DNA of 64,000 bases from a virus. Both the position numbers and the translations under genes were made by a program. The notes under the pieces were generated by a model. It saw only the letters and a list, made by a program, of their open reading frames with translations, was not told where the DNA came from and did no database searches. The stretch spans positions 62,001 to 126,000 of IMG/VR virus record IMGVR_UViG_3300033145_000192. One strand, 5' to 3'. How positions within the stretch are numbered: position 1 is the stretch's first letter; each line of letters begins with the position of its first letter. Below, piece by piece: positions 50,101 through 59,241 of the stretch.

Positions 50101-50987
50101 ATTCCACTTACATTTGGAACGATAACTGGCCAGTTGTATCCTACGTCTGGGTCTGTTGGGATAGTTCCGCTACACCATGACATGCCTGGACCATATGGAT
50201 ATAGCCCACTTCCTTGGTTGGTAGCCAGTGGAGCGCCAGCGCCCGTCTTAGTTTCATTCCATCCGCCCCAGAATCCCCATCCGCGAGTAGCGTATGCAAT
50301 TGTTCCACTAGTAGATGTCCACGATAGGGACACAACGCGATTTGATGGGAACGAAGCGTGAGTGTGGCCCCAGATTGGATAGCCGCCATCTTCGCCTGGC
50401 TGCGGAACGCCCCATGCAGTAGCGACTCCAGCGTCCTTCTTTGGATTTGACTTGAAGTCTCCACCGGCAGTTCTTCCTAGATACCAACATTCAATGGTGT
50501 TGGCTACGGTCTTAACAGCCATGCGGACTGCCGGGAATGACGTGCTGATATCAGACGACATTGGACCAGCACTCCATAGCAGTGAGCCCATCATTCCACT
50601 AGGGCCTGCTGCTGGAGATGTCTCGAATGAAACTCTGCCATCGCCCACAGTAAGGTCCCAGCCTTCGCCTACCTTCTTTGCGAACTTATAGCAGCCAGAG
50701 CTAGCATACTGGAATAGACAGTGGATGTTACCCTTATTGTCCATCACTGTATCGAAGTTATCTGCCTGAGAGAAGTCGTCACACGAGAATAGGAACTTTG
50801 CATCGTCCCAGGTAACTCCAGAGTCAGCAGACCTTACATAATCAACCTCATAGTTGCCAGAGGCATATGCCAGGAATACTTCTCCAGAGTTGGGGTCTTG
50901 CCAAAAGGCCCTTCCCCACGATGGCAGACTTATCCCTGGGACGTTTGTCACGCCTGCTGTTGCTTTAATAAGGTTTGAGTAAGCCAT
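47199..50987 (-). CDS. Tail fibre-like protein: sialidase-like, discoidin-like and repeat regions
   Basis: A 1262-residue protein with three regions. Residues 1-530 contain short beta units including SADSGVTWDD, a sialidase Asp-box (S-x-D-x-G-x-x-W), as in a beta-propeller. Near residues 540-690, WLIIEFSKPVVITRAELLF suits a discoidin (F5/8 type C) carbohydrate-binding domain, followed by a jelly-roll-like section. From about residue 916 to the end there are about twenty short repeats (DNA about 47290-48240). Such a layout suits a receptor-binding protein that recognises surface glycans. ATG at 50987 overlaps the tape-measure stop. Confidence 0.78.
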   Translation of the reverse strand: MAYSNLIKATAGVTNVPGISLPSWGRAFWQDPNSGEVFLAYASGNYEVDYVRSADSGVTWDDAKFLFSCDDFSQADNFDTVMDNKGNIHCLFQYASSGCYKFAKKVGEGWDLTVGDGRVSFETSPAAGPSGMMGSLLWSAGPMSSDISTSFPAVRMAVKTVANTIECWYLGRTAGGDFKSNPKKDAGVATAWGVPQPGEDGGYPIWGHTHASFPSNRVVSLSWTSTSGTIAYATRGWGFWGGWNETKTGAGAPLATNQGSGLYPYGPGMSWCSGTIPTDPDVGYNWPVIVPNVSGIECYCHGSEPMGNGSFFARMDSTYVGTQGTRRRAPEGWPLWGVASGIPGVAGAYLNKNRRTIGGTNTDISWCNEKGVMHVYFQDLDGNGVQRISRMKITPECQNTKGGVTNTTSFTGWRISELSQPASGLVSEAMAWTDNCGCDIREKGHKFQLFWRGFQALHHPVDQTQGCPKPELIATLGDSVSPSGTAKLVCWDYDKSVRATGPFALPSYEFMLTQPPSGTNPIFTGIARHGMGIFDDEPAWKLFDDDITTSLNVNTNDWLIIEFSKPVVITRAELLFQRGSLSATLGDYHLLASLDDVDYRTVFAQVADDTGTKSDKAISKITADRSLPLRDDSIHQNWHMEAFVCKYLKYQWTSTFGHSFRQIRVYGPHTTKGEWLTGKEAGADWLAWTRRFDVAQPVVRTITETFRSFREGEVPPGWRRSGDWNWFVRASGDMSRTSRLTTLPPQKGLQEGGVFNQAAQGRYDGFVMRTVESGWQHPTTLRGRTVGAPLGTSGILEVDVHVAENEFNENGDPGRTIGFDVRYDMLGSGTMGGPEDDYFKIFHTDYAGAETEVVNYWAQGNCFMSQCDWYNVSFAVPTGLNTIKWVYKRGTVNPPRTSAGERGIVWIDNVRGIDAPPTPTINGFITGENSYTTPTGIYGTLHKAIHQNVLGYTSAYMFFPFFHGYMEGQPNAYSNIHGYMLGPAEGKIQGYVLGGSGLVSYPTGSINTYVAVQSGDISSICAYLLGNKQSQIYGYAGAYSSGSITGTIDGYVAGAWVTDSGVINGFLNGGMASGTINAYVYGPPGSYEEINAYVRGYGGSGNILGYMKSFASVTGIIHAYISGVEGQGSIHAYMAVCQGRPSGYIKGFLFNTGVSGAINGYVNSKELSEVFAYLKGAEFGSGNINGYIQGFATEEINGYIAGISGIGSGSINSFMVGAQAPNSQINGVLFGVQDGICGSHGTVPLVSIPTYTLPTTCFNDEV
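47290..48240 (-). repeat. Tandem ~20-residue protein repeats
   Basis: The C-terminal 320 residues of the protein at 47199-50987 consist of about twenty imperfect repeats whose core reads x-I-N/H-G/A-Y-I/V-x-G followed by a variable Gly/Ser-rich loop of 8-20 residues. Examples of the core are INGYIAG, IHAYISG and INAYVYG. The regular spacing suggests a solenoid or beta-helix. DNA copies are diverged, so these are old repeats rather than recent duplications. Confidence 0.8.
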
Positions 50988-53900
50988 TAGCCGCCTCCGT
51001 TACCACCTGTATTTGGAAAATCACCAGGAGAAATCATGCCTGCCTTAATAAGTGGTGCCGCTATCTTCATAATCTGCTGTCTAATCATCTCCACTGTTGC
51101 CTTATCATCAAAGTGCTTTGCCAATTGTTCAGTCAACTGTCTTGCAAATTCATCACCACTGATTGCATTTCCAACGCTGATTTCAATATCGTGCTTCATC
51201 TTGGGCACATCAATGAAAATCTTCGAGCCCTCTAGCTCTGCGTTAATCTTTTCTCCAAATACCGTGCCCCAGTTACTTATGTCCTTGAATGTGATGTCGT
51301 TTGCTTCTTTCCATGCTTCTCTGATTGTTGTATTTAGTCTCTCCATGGCTTCTGGAGTAAACAGGTCGAAGTTCTTCGTAATTGAATCAATCTTCTCGAT
51401 GATTTGCTTGTTCGTGTCTTGGCCACGGCTGATTCCTTCATTCAGTCTGCCAATTGACTCAGCGAATCCTTCAGTCAATATCCTCTGCATATTACGCGCA
51501 GCATCTTCCGATACCTTCGTGGTGTTATTACTCAACTGCTCAGAAAGCTTCAAGAACTTGTCAACTGCATCGGCAGCCTGACCCTTTGTCTTGATGCCTC
51601 TAGCTACATCACCAAATCCCTGTGAACCTAGAAGCTGTCTTGTTCTTTCAACATTGATATGTCTACGTCCACGCTTGCCTTCGCCACGAACACCCTTTAG
51701 GTCCTTGACAAACGAGGTATCTCTTCCGCCTCTTTGTTGTAGTAGTCCTCTAAAGCTACTCTCAACGGCTTCCTTGCCACCTTCCTGTGCCATTAGGTGC
51801 TTGTAAATTGCGCGTCCTTGTCCACGCTTGCCGCCCCCATGAACCTTGAGACTTTGACGCTTCAGCCTTCTTAGCAGATTACGCTGCTCTCTAGTTCCTC
51901 CGCTATCCGAAATCTTACGCTCAAGCTCCTTTATGCGTGGGTCAATTAGTCTAACTCCTCCACCTCCGATGGTAGGACGAACTGTTTTCTGTAGCCTTGA
52001 CAAGACTCCACCCATACCCTGCTTGAATTGTCCACCACCCATTCCGCCAGGAGCAGTTAGGGCACCAATTCCACTTGGCCTCTTACCCATTCCAGTGATT
52101 TCTCCAAGGACCCTTGCGAATTCCTTGAGCTTCGGAGTGGCTTCATCCATACTGCCAGCCAATTTATCAGTAGAGCCCTTCAGCTTCTCCTTCTTAGGGT
52201 CAACTGCGGGTAGGTCTCCAATTGTGCCACTAGAGATGATTCCCTGAACATAGTCGATGGTTTCCTTGGTTGCAGTCTTATTCCTGATGTCCTTCATCAT
52301 CTTCTGGATTCCAGCAACGGTTTCCATTTCCTTCTTGTAGCTGGCCTTTCTCTTCTCATCTCTCTCTGGGTCTCTCTTATAGCCGGAGTCTCTGAAGTCT
52401 TGCTGCAATTGGCCTCTTACATCCCACTGCTTGTGCCTGAAGCCCTTAAGTGCCTCCCATACCTTCTCACTTCCCTTTACTCTACCCTCTGGACCAAGTA
52501 TTTTACCATACGCTGCTGTGGTGAGTCTAGCACGGTTAAGTGCATCAATACCGGTCTTTAGCTTGTCCATGTCTGTAGTAAGCTGGGCTCTAGAACCCTG
52601 TAGCGCCTTGATAATATCGGTCCTTTGCTGCATTGCAATCTGAGCATCTAGGGACGCAACCTTCAATAGCTGCTGCTGAATGTTGGCATCGAACTCGTCT
52701 ATTGCGATAATCCTGTCTTGCTTTTCCTTAATCTGCTTCTGGATTTCTGCGATGCGAGCGGCTTCCTTCTCTCTCTGCTTTCCAATCTTTTCTGGTGAGA
52801 ATATCTGTAGTTGACTGAATAGCTGTAGTAGCTCCTTATTGCCAACTCCACTTACTAGCTCTGGTCCACCAAATCTATCTTGTGACTGCATACCCTGAAG
52901 GACACGAAGTAGGACTTGGCTGCCGCCCTGCTCCCTTACTCTCTTGATTCTGCCACCAAGCTGTCCCAGCCCCTCCTTACCAACACCCTTGATACCGCTA
53001 ACAAAGGCTTTGGCCAGGTTCATGTTCTTGATAGCTTCTTTGAACTTATCTGGACTTTCGAGAAGTAGACGGCCAAACTCAGCCTGCTGATTACGCCTTT
53101 GGGCATATAGCTGATTTTCCTGCTGCATACGCGTTTGGAGAGCGCCTATTTGCTGCTGTAGGGCGACCTTTCTAATCTCTATTTCGCGCTGAGTGCTCCT
53201 TACTCTAAGTTCTACATCGGAACGTAGTTCGGCTGCGGCCTGCCTTTCATTAGCAAGCTTGAATCTGATAAGTCCTGTTTCTTCGTCAACAACCGTTTGG
53301 TTTGCCTTAACGCCTGCTACCTTGATTGCCTTAGATAGCGCACCTATCATTTGACCTAGGCCAGCAGTTCCGCCAACGCCTGGACCAACAGTTCCAAGCT
53401 GCCTACCGGCTCCATGCTGGATAGCAGCCAATTGCTGCGCGGCTCCACGCCTGATTTCAGTTAGTCTACGCTCTACGCTTGCACCACTGGTCTCAAGTAG
53501 CTGTAGTTGCTTACCTGACATGTCAGAGATTTTCTTAACAAGCGCACTGCCTATGGTGGCAAATACTGAAGCTAGTCTTTCCTGTGCTCCTATTACATTT
53601 TCGAACGCACCAGCAGCATTAGAAGCGGCCTCTTCCCATGCCTGAATCTGGTCGAGTGTCTTGTCCTTAGACCACTCTACCATATCCATTTGGGCCTTCA
53701 TCTCAGCCGCTAGCATATTGTGCTTGGCGTCCTCAATTTGCTTCGCAGTCTTCTTACTGCTAGCCTGAAGACGCTTGGCTTCTTCGCTACTCTCAGCCGT
53801 AGTTGAATCTAGTAGTCCCTTTTGTATCGTCAACGACTCAATTTGTCTCTTGAATTCACCCTTGTCAAACTTTAGAGTAGCGCCGATTGCACTTCTGCCA

Positions 53901-56527
53901 CCAACACCAGCCATCATTCCCTGTTGAATTACACTTCGCTGCTTCGCAAGGTTATTGTCTTCCTCTTGGATACGTAGGATGCGCTCTAGAACAACGAGTC
54001 TTTCTTGTTCTACTTCCGCCATTTTTCCTACGGTTTCAAATCCAAGCTGCTTCAACTTGGCATACTTAGATTCCATTGCTTTTCTGAGGGTTACCTGATA
54101 GGCTGCGTCAGCTTCGCCCTCGGCAATTTGCAAGCCTATACGCTCAATGTCCTTAAGGATTTTGGCTCTTCGTTTTGCAGCATCTACCGCAGCAGCCGCC
54201 CTTTCGGCGTCATTCTTTGCTTCCTTAGCAACCTGCTGTCTAGTAGTAAGTTCGGCCTTTAGCTCCTCTAGCCTTTGCTTCTGTTGCCCAGTTAGACGGT
54301 CACCGTCCTTTACCTGGGCATTCATCCACTTGAATAGCGCCTTTGCCTTAGCTACTCCTGGGTCCTTGTTTTCAATTGCAGTTAGTTTATCTAGCTGCTC
54401 TTGTGTAGCTTCGCCACTGGCCTCAATTACCCTCAATCTTTCGATTTCGGCAGTTGGCTTAATCATTCTTCTGGCTTGCTTGACGAGTTGTAGTGACTCT
54501 CCTATCTTCTTAAGGTCATTTGCCTTCTTTGTAGCTTCATCGAATTGTTCCTCATACTTACCAATGGCGAACCCAAAGCCTGCTCCAACGGCAGCACCAA
54601 CAATGGCTCCGATAGGTCCACCAAGCATAGCGCCCATACCAGCGCCTCTGGCGGCTTCTCCTAGGCCCTTACCTAGTCCCTTACCTGCGGACTTGGATAC
54701 AGTTTCTTCTAGAGGACCAGAGATAGCAGTAAGCGCCATACCAGCGACCATACTGCCCATACCTGGCATCATCCTGCCCATACCAGAGCCCATGCCACCA
54801 AAGCGGCTAGCAATGCCACGACCAGCGCCAGCAACTCCACGGCCTGCCATTCTGGCACCAAAGCCGCCAACCTGTCCTGCTCCTCTTAGGAAACCACCAG
54901 CCCTGCTGCCCATAACAGCACCACCGGCTCTTCGTCCAACGTCAGCTACTCTTCCTCCGACTGCACCAAAGCCACCAGCGATACGGCTACCAAATCCGCC
55001 AACGGCACTCATGCCACGACCGAGTGTGCTTCTCTGTCTCTGCATAGCTCCTAGGCCAGTAGCCATTGGGGCTTGTGCTCCAATTGCTGCGCCACCCATT
55101 GTTCTGGCAGATTGTGCTACCTTGTTGCTAAGGTTTTGAATACCTACGCCAAGCCTACTCTTGTTAATCTTGTCTGCTGTGGAACTAACACTGGCCCCAA
55201 AGGACTTAAGTGGCTGCTTGACATTCTTATTGAAATCACCCGCTCTACTCTTGTCAAAGTCCGCAGAACGAGCCAGTGCTCTCTTCGTGATATCAGCCTG
55301 TGCTCCAGTGCTGGCACGAGTTGTTAGCCTTTCTCCACTGCGCATAATGGCAGAGGTTGGGTCACCAGTTACGGTTTGGCCTCTGCGTCTCATGGCAGAA
55401 AGCTTGCTTGCAGCCCTCTGTGTTGGAGATACAGTGTGTCCAGCCTGTGACCTTAGTGCGACTCTCATAGGGTCGTTAGCTGGCATTGATGATAGTTGTC
55501 TCATACCAGGAGTTGTCATTGCTGGCATTGGCATTGGCATGCCTGGCATTGGTGCCATCATACCTGGTAGTGGTGTAAGTCCACCTCTTACCTTCTTCAA
55601 TGCCTCTGTGGATTGCCACTGCCTCATTCCTGCTAGAGCTGGATATTGCATTGGCATTGTTCTGTCTGCACCAGCGCCGATACTGCGAAGACCTCCTCTT
55701 ACTCCTTGAAGTGCGGAAACCTGTCCAGCAATTGGCGCACCCTGTCCGACTCTCGTTGGTCTTCCGGCAAACATGTTTCCACGAACATTCGGTCCACCGA
55801 ACCACGCCTTTGTTGCTTTGGATGCAGTAGATGCTGGGGCATTAGGATGCATAGGCTGTGAGTATGGCAACATACTCTGTCTTCTTTGTTGCCTCTGCAT
55901 GCCCAGGACTTCTCTATCCTGACGCCTATAGTTTAGGTTTCCAGGTGCGCTTCCTAGTGGACGACCAGCCATTTGCCTTGTTGGCGTTCCTGCTGGCTGT
56001 AGTCTACTACTTGCCTTACCCGTGAAGAATACTCTTGTTCCTAGTGACGCAGAGCTAGCTGGAGCCTTTGGGTCTAGGTGTGAAGGTAGACGTGGGCCCT
56101 GCATTGCCCCAGTTGTTGGGAATGTTCTAGTAGCTCTTGTTGTTCCGGACCTTAGCATTGCGGAGCTTACCGCTGGGGAAAGACCTCTTCCTCCCATATT
56201 TCTGGCAACTGCCGCTTCTCTTGCAAAGTCTCTTCCAGTTCCTAGGCCAGAGAGTTGGAGCTTCCTTTGTCCACCCCACGATGCACCCTCGATTTGTCCA
56301 CCACTTCTAGTAGGACCTATTCTGCGTCTACCACCTAGAGGAAGTGTTGGTAGAGGGAGTTGTCGTTGTCCAGCAGCGGCAAGGAAATCCTTTGAATAAC
56401 CAGAACTGCCAGGACTAAGTAGACGACCACCCACTCCGGGATGTTGGCCACCACCACCAAGCCATCCTCTTGTAAAGCCGGGACTAGGTAGCTGACCACC
56501 TTGGGCACTTGGAATTGGACCCAACAT
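50987..56527 (-). CDS. Tape-measure protein, C-terminal part
   Basis: An 1846-residue protein. The first 350 residues are Gly/Pro/Arg/Met-rich and low-complexity, with two related units (PKAPASSASLGTRVFFTG and PNAPASTASKATKAWFGG). A hydrophobic Gly/Ala-rich stretch follows (MLGGPIGAIVGAAVGAG), then long coiled-coil segments. This is typical of the body of a phage tape-measure protein, which sets tail length. The frame is open upstream past the ATG at 56527 to about 56770, overlapping the N-terminal gene in the -1 frame. It is therefore probably the continuation of the gene at 56611-58368. The weak GGTGG upstream of the ATG gives little support for independent initiation. Confidence 0.85.
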   Translation of the reverse strand: MLGPIPSAQGGQLPSPGFTRGWLGGGGQHPGVGGRLLSPGSSGYSKDFLAAAGQRQLPLPTLPLGGRRRIGPTRSGGQIEGASWGGQRKLQLSGLGTGRDFAREAAVARNMGGRGLSPAVSSAMLRSGTTRATRTFPTTGAMQGPRLPSHLDPKAPASSASLGTRVFFTGKASSRLQPAGTPTRQMAGRPLGSAPGNLNYRRQDREVLGMQRQQRRQSMLPYSQPMHPNAPASTASKATKAWFGGPNVRGNMFAGRPTRVGQGAPIAGQVSALQGVRGGLRSIGAGADRTMPMQYPALAGMRQWQSTEALKKVRGGLTPLPGMMAPMPGMPMPMPAMTTPGMRQLSSMPANDPMRVALRSQAGHTVSPTQRAASKLSAMRRRGQTVTGDPTSAIMRSGERLTTRASTGAQADITKRALARSADFDKSRAGDFNKNVKQPLKSFGASVSSTADKINKSRLGVGIQNLSNKVAQSARTMGGAAIGAQAPMATGLGAMQRQRSTLGRGMSAVGGFGSRIAGGFGAVGGRVADVGRRAGGAVMGSRAGGFLRGAGQVGGFGARMAGRGVAGAGRGIASRFGGMGSGMGRMMPGMGSMVAGMALTAISGPLEETVSKSAGKGLGKGLGEAARGAGMGAMLGGPIGAIVGAAVGAGFGFAIGKYEEQFDEATKKANDLKKIGESLQLVKQARRMIKPTAEIERLRVIEASGEATQEQLDKLTAIENKDPGVAKAKALFKWMNAQVKDGDRLTGQQKQRLEELKAELTTRQQVAKEAKNDAERAAAAVDAAKRRAKILKDIERIGLQIAEGEADAAYQVTLRKAMESKYAKLKQLGFETVGKMAEVEQERLVVLERILRIQEEDNNLAKQRSVIQQGMMAGVGGRSAIGATLKFDKGEFKRQIESLTIQKGLLDSTTAESSEEAKRLQASSKKTAKQIEDAKHNMLAAEMKAQMDMVEWSKDKTLDQIQAWEEAASNAAGAFENVIGAQERLASVFATIGSALVKKISDMSGKQLQLLETSGASVERRLTEIRRGAAQQLAAIQHGAGRQLGTVGPGVGGTAGLGQMIGALSKAIKVAGVKANQTVVDEETGLIRFKLANERQAAAELRSDVELRVRSTQREIEIRKVALQQQIGALQTRMQQENQLYAQRRNQQAEFGRLLLESPDKFKEAIKNMNLAKAFVSGIKGVGKEGLGQLGGRIKRVREQGGSQVLLRVLQGMQSQDRFGGPELVSGVGNKELLQLFSQLQIFSPEKIGKQREKEAARIAEIQKQIKEKQDRIIAIDEFDANIQQQLLKVASLDAQIAMQQRTDIIKALQGSRAQLTTDMDKLKTGIDALNRARLTTAAYGKILGPEGRVKGSEKVWEALKGFRHKQWDVRGQLQQDFRDSGYKRDPERDEKRKASYKKEMETVAGIQKMMKDIRNKTATKETIDYVQGIISSGTIGDLPAVDPKKEKLKGSTDKLAGSMDEATPKLKEFARVLGEITGMGKRPSGIGALTAPGGMGGGQFKQGMGGVLSRLQKTVRPTIGGGGVRLIDPRIKELERKISDSGGTREQRNLLRRLKRQSLKVHGGGKRGQGRAIYKHLMAQEGGKEAVESSFRGLLQQRGGRDTSFVKDLKGVRGEGKRGRRHINVERTRQLLGSQGFGDVARGIKTKGQAADAVDKFLKLSEQLSNNTTKVSEDAARNMQRILTEGFAESIGRLNEGISRGQDTNKQIIEKIDSITKNFDLFTPEAMERLNTTIREAWKEANDITFKDISNWGTVFGEKINAELEGSKIFIDVPKMKHDIEISVGNAISGDEFARQLTEQLAKHFDDKATVEMIRQQIMKIAAPLIKAGMISPGDFPNTGGNGGG

Positions 56528-56610
56528 GCCACCGGCAGGACCACGGGTTCCGCCTGCTCCTGGGAGTCGTGCAGTTCCAGCAGTAAATCTTCTGAAGTCA
56601 CGACCGGCAA

Positions 56611-58368
56611 TTAGTGACCCGCCGCCACCACCGATGAAAGGTCCAGCGCCAAATCCTGCTCTACCGGCTCCAGCAGCGCCACCGCCGCCTCCACCTCTTC
56701 CACCGCCTCCACCGCGATAATGCCGCCTCTTACCATACCGGCTGGTCCACCAGCGGCAGATATTCTTCTAGAGCCAGATTCGATTACTCTTTGCTGCCCA
56801 ATGATGTCATTGAGGGCTGCGGAAACTTCCTTGACTGACCTTACTGAATCTCTCAAGCCTGCTACGAAATTCCATACGGCCCTTACAATCGTAACGCCGA
56901 TTGTTATTCCAATCGCAGTAAGTATTGTCGAGTTACTAGCAATGAGACCTATCGTAGACTTGAATCCATCTACCATGGCTGTAGCGCCAGAAATCACCAT
57001 CTTCAAGAAGGTTCGCGTTTCTTCAGAGTTTACTAGAGAAACGAACGCTGCCTTAAGTCTGTTGATAGAACCCTGAAGACTGTTAGCCAAGTCCTCATTC
57101 TTACGCATTACGGCAATCGTGCTTTCGACTGCGAACTTGACTCTCTCCTCTTCATCACCAAACTTCTCAACGGACTCTCTTAGTTTGTCGATGTTTAGGG
57201 CGTAGGCAAGTGTCTGTTCGATGTTTCTACCACCAAAAGCTCGCGCCAACTGCTCGGAGATAGCGGTTCCAGCAGTATCACGGATTCTCTCTAGGATATC
57301 TAGGATGACTGTTAGTCCCTTGATTTGGCCGCTAGATGGGTCAATGACCTCAATGCCACTGATTTCCTTAATCATCTTCTGGTTCTTTGCGGCGAATGTA
57401 ACCATTCTCCTAAGACCAGTTGATAGGCGGCTTACGCTAGCACCAGTTACGTTGAAGCCTGTGGCGATGAATGCCATAGTCTGGTCTAGGTTAATGTTTT
57501 GAACATTCCTGAAAGCCGAACCGACTCTACGCGTTGCCTCCATCAATTCCTTGGCGTTAGCAATGGTCCTACTGGACGTGGCAGCTAGCTGGCTAGAAAT
57601 CTTGGTGAAGATGCCCATTTCCGTAGAGGCATCCTTGGCCACACCGATGTATTGGAGCTTAATGGCTGTAAGGCTACGAACGGCATCGGTAGCACTCAAT
57701 AGTCCATCCTCAAGACGAACTAGAGTCGTTACGGCATTTAGGAACTCGCTACTTGCGGTAGCCGTAGAGGAGCCCAGCTTTGTTGTCACTCCAATTAGTT
57801 GTTGACCAACACGAGCGGTCGTTAGAACGGCGTCAGTAACATCATCTAGGGAAAGACCAAGTTTCCTAGAAGTATTGATGATTAGGTTGATACCTGCCGA
57901 AGTCTTCTTTGCTTCAGACCCTAGCTTTGCGAATGCCTTTGCCGTTGTTCCCAGTCCTGCCATTGCATCAGAAAGTCCCGCAACATCACGCGTAAGACCT
58001 TTGGTTGCTTTACTTGTTTCAATGAATACGCGGCCTCCACCAGCGAAGAAAGATAGCCTGCGAGCCTGAGTATCAAGCTTGATGATTTGCTGAACAGCAG
58101 ACTTTAGCGCACCAATAGTAGCGAAGATGGCGGCGGCTGGAGCAGTCCAAGCCATTAGCCTCTTGGCAGCAAACTGGACCTGTCTACCAAACTGGAACGC
58201 ATTAGACGTTCCTTGCTTGATAGCCTTGTTCAAGTTTACCTGGTTTTTGGTTACTCTATCAATCAGTCTAGAGCTTTGGCCCATGAATATCCTGTTGATA
58301 TCCATTTGGGCTCTTTTAATTGATGATGGAGTGATGCCAACACTAAATTGAATGTCATCTCTGGGCAT
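56611..58368 (-). CDS. Tape-measure protein, N-terminal part (TP901-like core)
   Basis: A 585-residue protein matching the TP901 tape-measure core: the alanine-rich helical N-terminus (MAWTAPAAAIFATIGALKSA), TKGLTRDVAGLSDAMAGLG, TLVRLEDGLLSATDAVRSL and SRLSTGLRRMVTFAAKNQ, with membrane-prone helices near residue 490. It ends in an odd Val/Glu/Ala-rich tail that comes from reading a Gly-codon-rich tract in the wrong frame; in the -1 frame the same bases encode a run of glycines leading into the 1846-residue protein. ATG at 58368 with GTAGGAG upstream. Confidence 0.88.
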   Translation of the reverse strand: MPRDDIQFSVGITPSSIKRAQMDINRIFMGQSSRLIDRVTKNQVNLNKAIKQGTSNAFQFGRQVQFAAKRLMAWTAPAAAIFATIGALKSAVQQIIKLDTQARRLSFFAGGGRVFIETSKATKGLTRDVAGLSDAMAGLGTTAKAFAKLGSEAKKTSAGINLIINTSRKLGLSLDDVTDAVLTTARVGQQLIGVTTKLGSSTATASSEFLNAVTTLVRLEDGLLSATDAVRSLTAIKLQYIGVAKDASTEMGIFTKISSQLAATSSRTIANAKELMEATRRVGSAFRNVQNINLDQTMAFIATGFNVTGASVSRLSTGLRRMVTFAAKNQKMIKEISGIEVIDPSSGQIKGLTVILDILERIRDTAGTAISEQLARAFGGRNIEQTLAYALNIDKLRESVEKFGDEEERVKFAVESTIAVMRKNEDLANSLQGSINRLKAAFVSLVNSEETRTFLKMVISGATAMVDGFKSTIGLIASNSTILTAIGITIGVTIVRAVWNFVAGLRDSVRSVKEVSAALNDIIGQQRVIESGSRRISAAGGPAGMVRGGIIAVEAVEEVEAAVALLEPVEQDLALDLSSVVAAGH

Positions 58369-58382
58369 TTAATTCTCCTACG

Positions 58383-58428
58383 AAAAAAGACCATGTGCGC
58401 AGTTAATTATCTGAGCAACATGGCCTTT
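58383..58428 (-). terminator. Rho-independent terminator before the tape-measure gene
   Basis: On the minus strand AAAGGCCATGT and ACATGGTCTTT form an 11-base-pair stem with one G-U pair around a 21-base loop, followed directly by TTTTTT. It lies after the stop at 58451 and 15 bases ahead of the tape-measure start. It should reduce readthrough, giving less tape-measure than tail-tube message. Confidence 0.78.
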
Positions 58429-58450
58429 AGTTTAGTCCGTTTGAGAGGAT

Positions 58451-59230
58451 TTAGTCTTTGGATGCAGCCTTCTTTTTTCTCTTCTTAGCCTTTTTAGGCT
58501 TTGCTTCTGGTTCCGGTTCATCAGCTTCGGCCTCTACTTCTGCCTCTGCTTCTGCTTCTTTTGCTGCTTCTTCTGCTTCTATCTTTACTCGTTCTTCCTC
58601 GGCCACTCGTTCTGAATAGGCTGTTAGCCACCTGTTCTCAGAATAGATTTGGCTAAGGTCGCTTGGAAGCTCTTCACCCATGGTGACCTCTAGGGATGCG
58701 ATTACCGTCTCCATATAGGAGTCCCTAGCTGCCTGCTCCTCGGCACGACTTTTGAAATCCTCTACACTCTTATATACACGAGAACCAGTTGTCTTGTGAT
58801 AGATACATTGGGTAACCAGGAATTGGTTACGCTCTTCTCCACCAACAGATTCACATGTGTTCTCGGCAATAGAGACAATGGGGTCGTTATGATTCTGGAG
58901 TTCGGTTCTAAGCACAACAAGCTCTTCACAGATAGCCTTTGCTGCTTCATCCCCAAGCTCTTCTTCTCCATCCTTCAGTTTGGCTTCTAGATTTCCAATC
59001 TGGAGTTGGAGCACTGCTGCCTCACGCTCCTTATCGTCATCCCAAATGCCACGCTCACGTAGAATCTTTTCTACCTCAACGCTGGTCAGGATGCCATCCC
59101 TAAAGCATTTCGAGAATGTCTTTTTGAAAATCAACTCTGCCGCGTTAAGCGAACCTTGACTTGGTGGACGGAATTCCAAAACCAAATCGTTTCCATTCTC
59201 ATCCTTCGTGGTGAAAACCCTAATCCTCAT
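58451..59230 (-). CDS. Putative tail assembly chaperone
   Basis: A 259-residue protein I do not recognise by sequence. By position, directly before the tape-measure gene, it is a candidate tail assembly chaperone. It has a globular N-terminus (FRPPSQGSLNAAELIFKK), helical middle and an extremely charged Ala/Glu then Lys-rich tail. The N-terminal 80 residues resemble those of the protein at 59541-60740: both have a QG, an FKK-like helix, and DGILTSVEVEKILRERGIW matching TGVLGRFELKRILNERELW. The two are therefore likely paralogues. ATG at 59230. Confidence 0.65.
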   Translation of the reverse strand: MRIRVFTTKDENGNDLVLEFRPPSQGSLNAAELIFKKTFSKCFRDGILTSVEVEKILRERGIWDDDKEREAAVLQLQIGNLEAKLKDGEEELGDEAAKAICEELVVLRTELQNHNDPIVSIAENTCESVGGEERNQFLVTQCIYHKTTGSRVYKSVEDFKSRAEEQAARDSYMETVIASLEVTMGEELPSDLSQIYSENRWLTAYSERVAEEERVKIEAEEAAKEAEAEAEVEAEADEPEPEAKPKKAKKRKKKAASKD

Positions 59231-59241
59231 CCTATCCTCCG

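Noticed and set aside
47199-50987. True exosialidase
   Set aside because: Only one clear Asp-box is visible and the catalytic arginine triad and acid are not recognisable, so I call it sialidase-like.
54147-55139. 330-residue plus-strand frame inside the tape-measure gene
   Set aside because: It is the antisense reading of a Gly/Ala-rich stretch, giving a Pro/Ala/Ser-rich protein, and the minus-strand gene is continuous over it.
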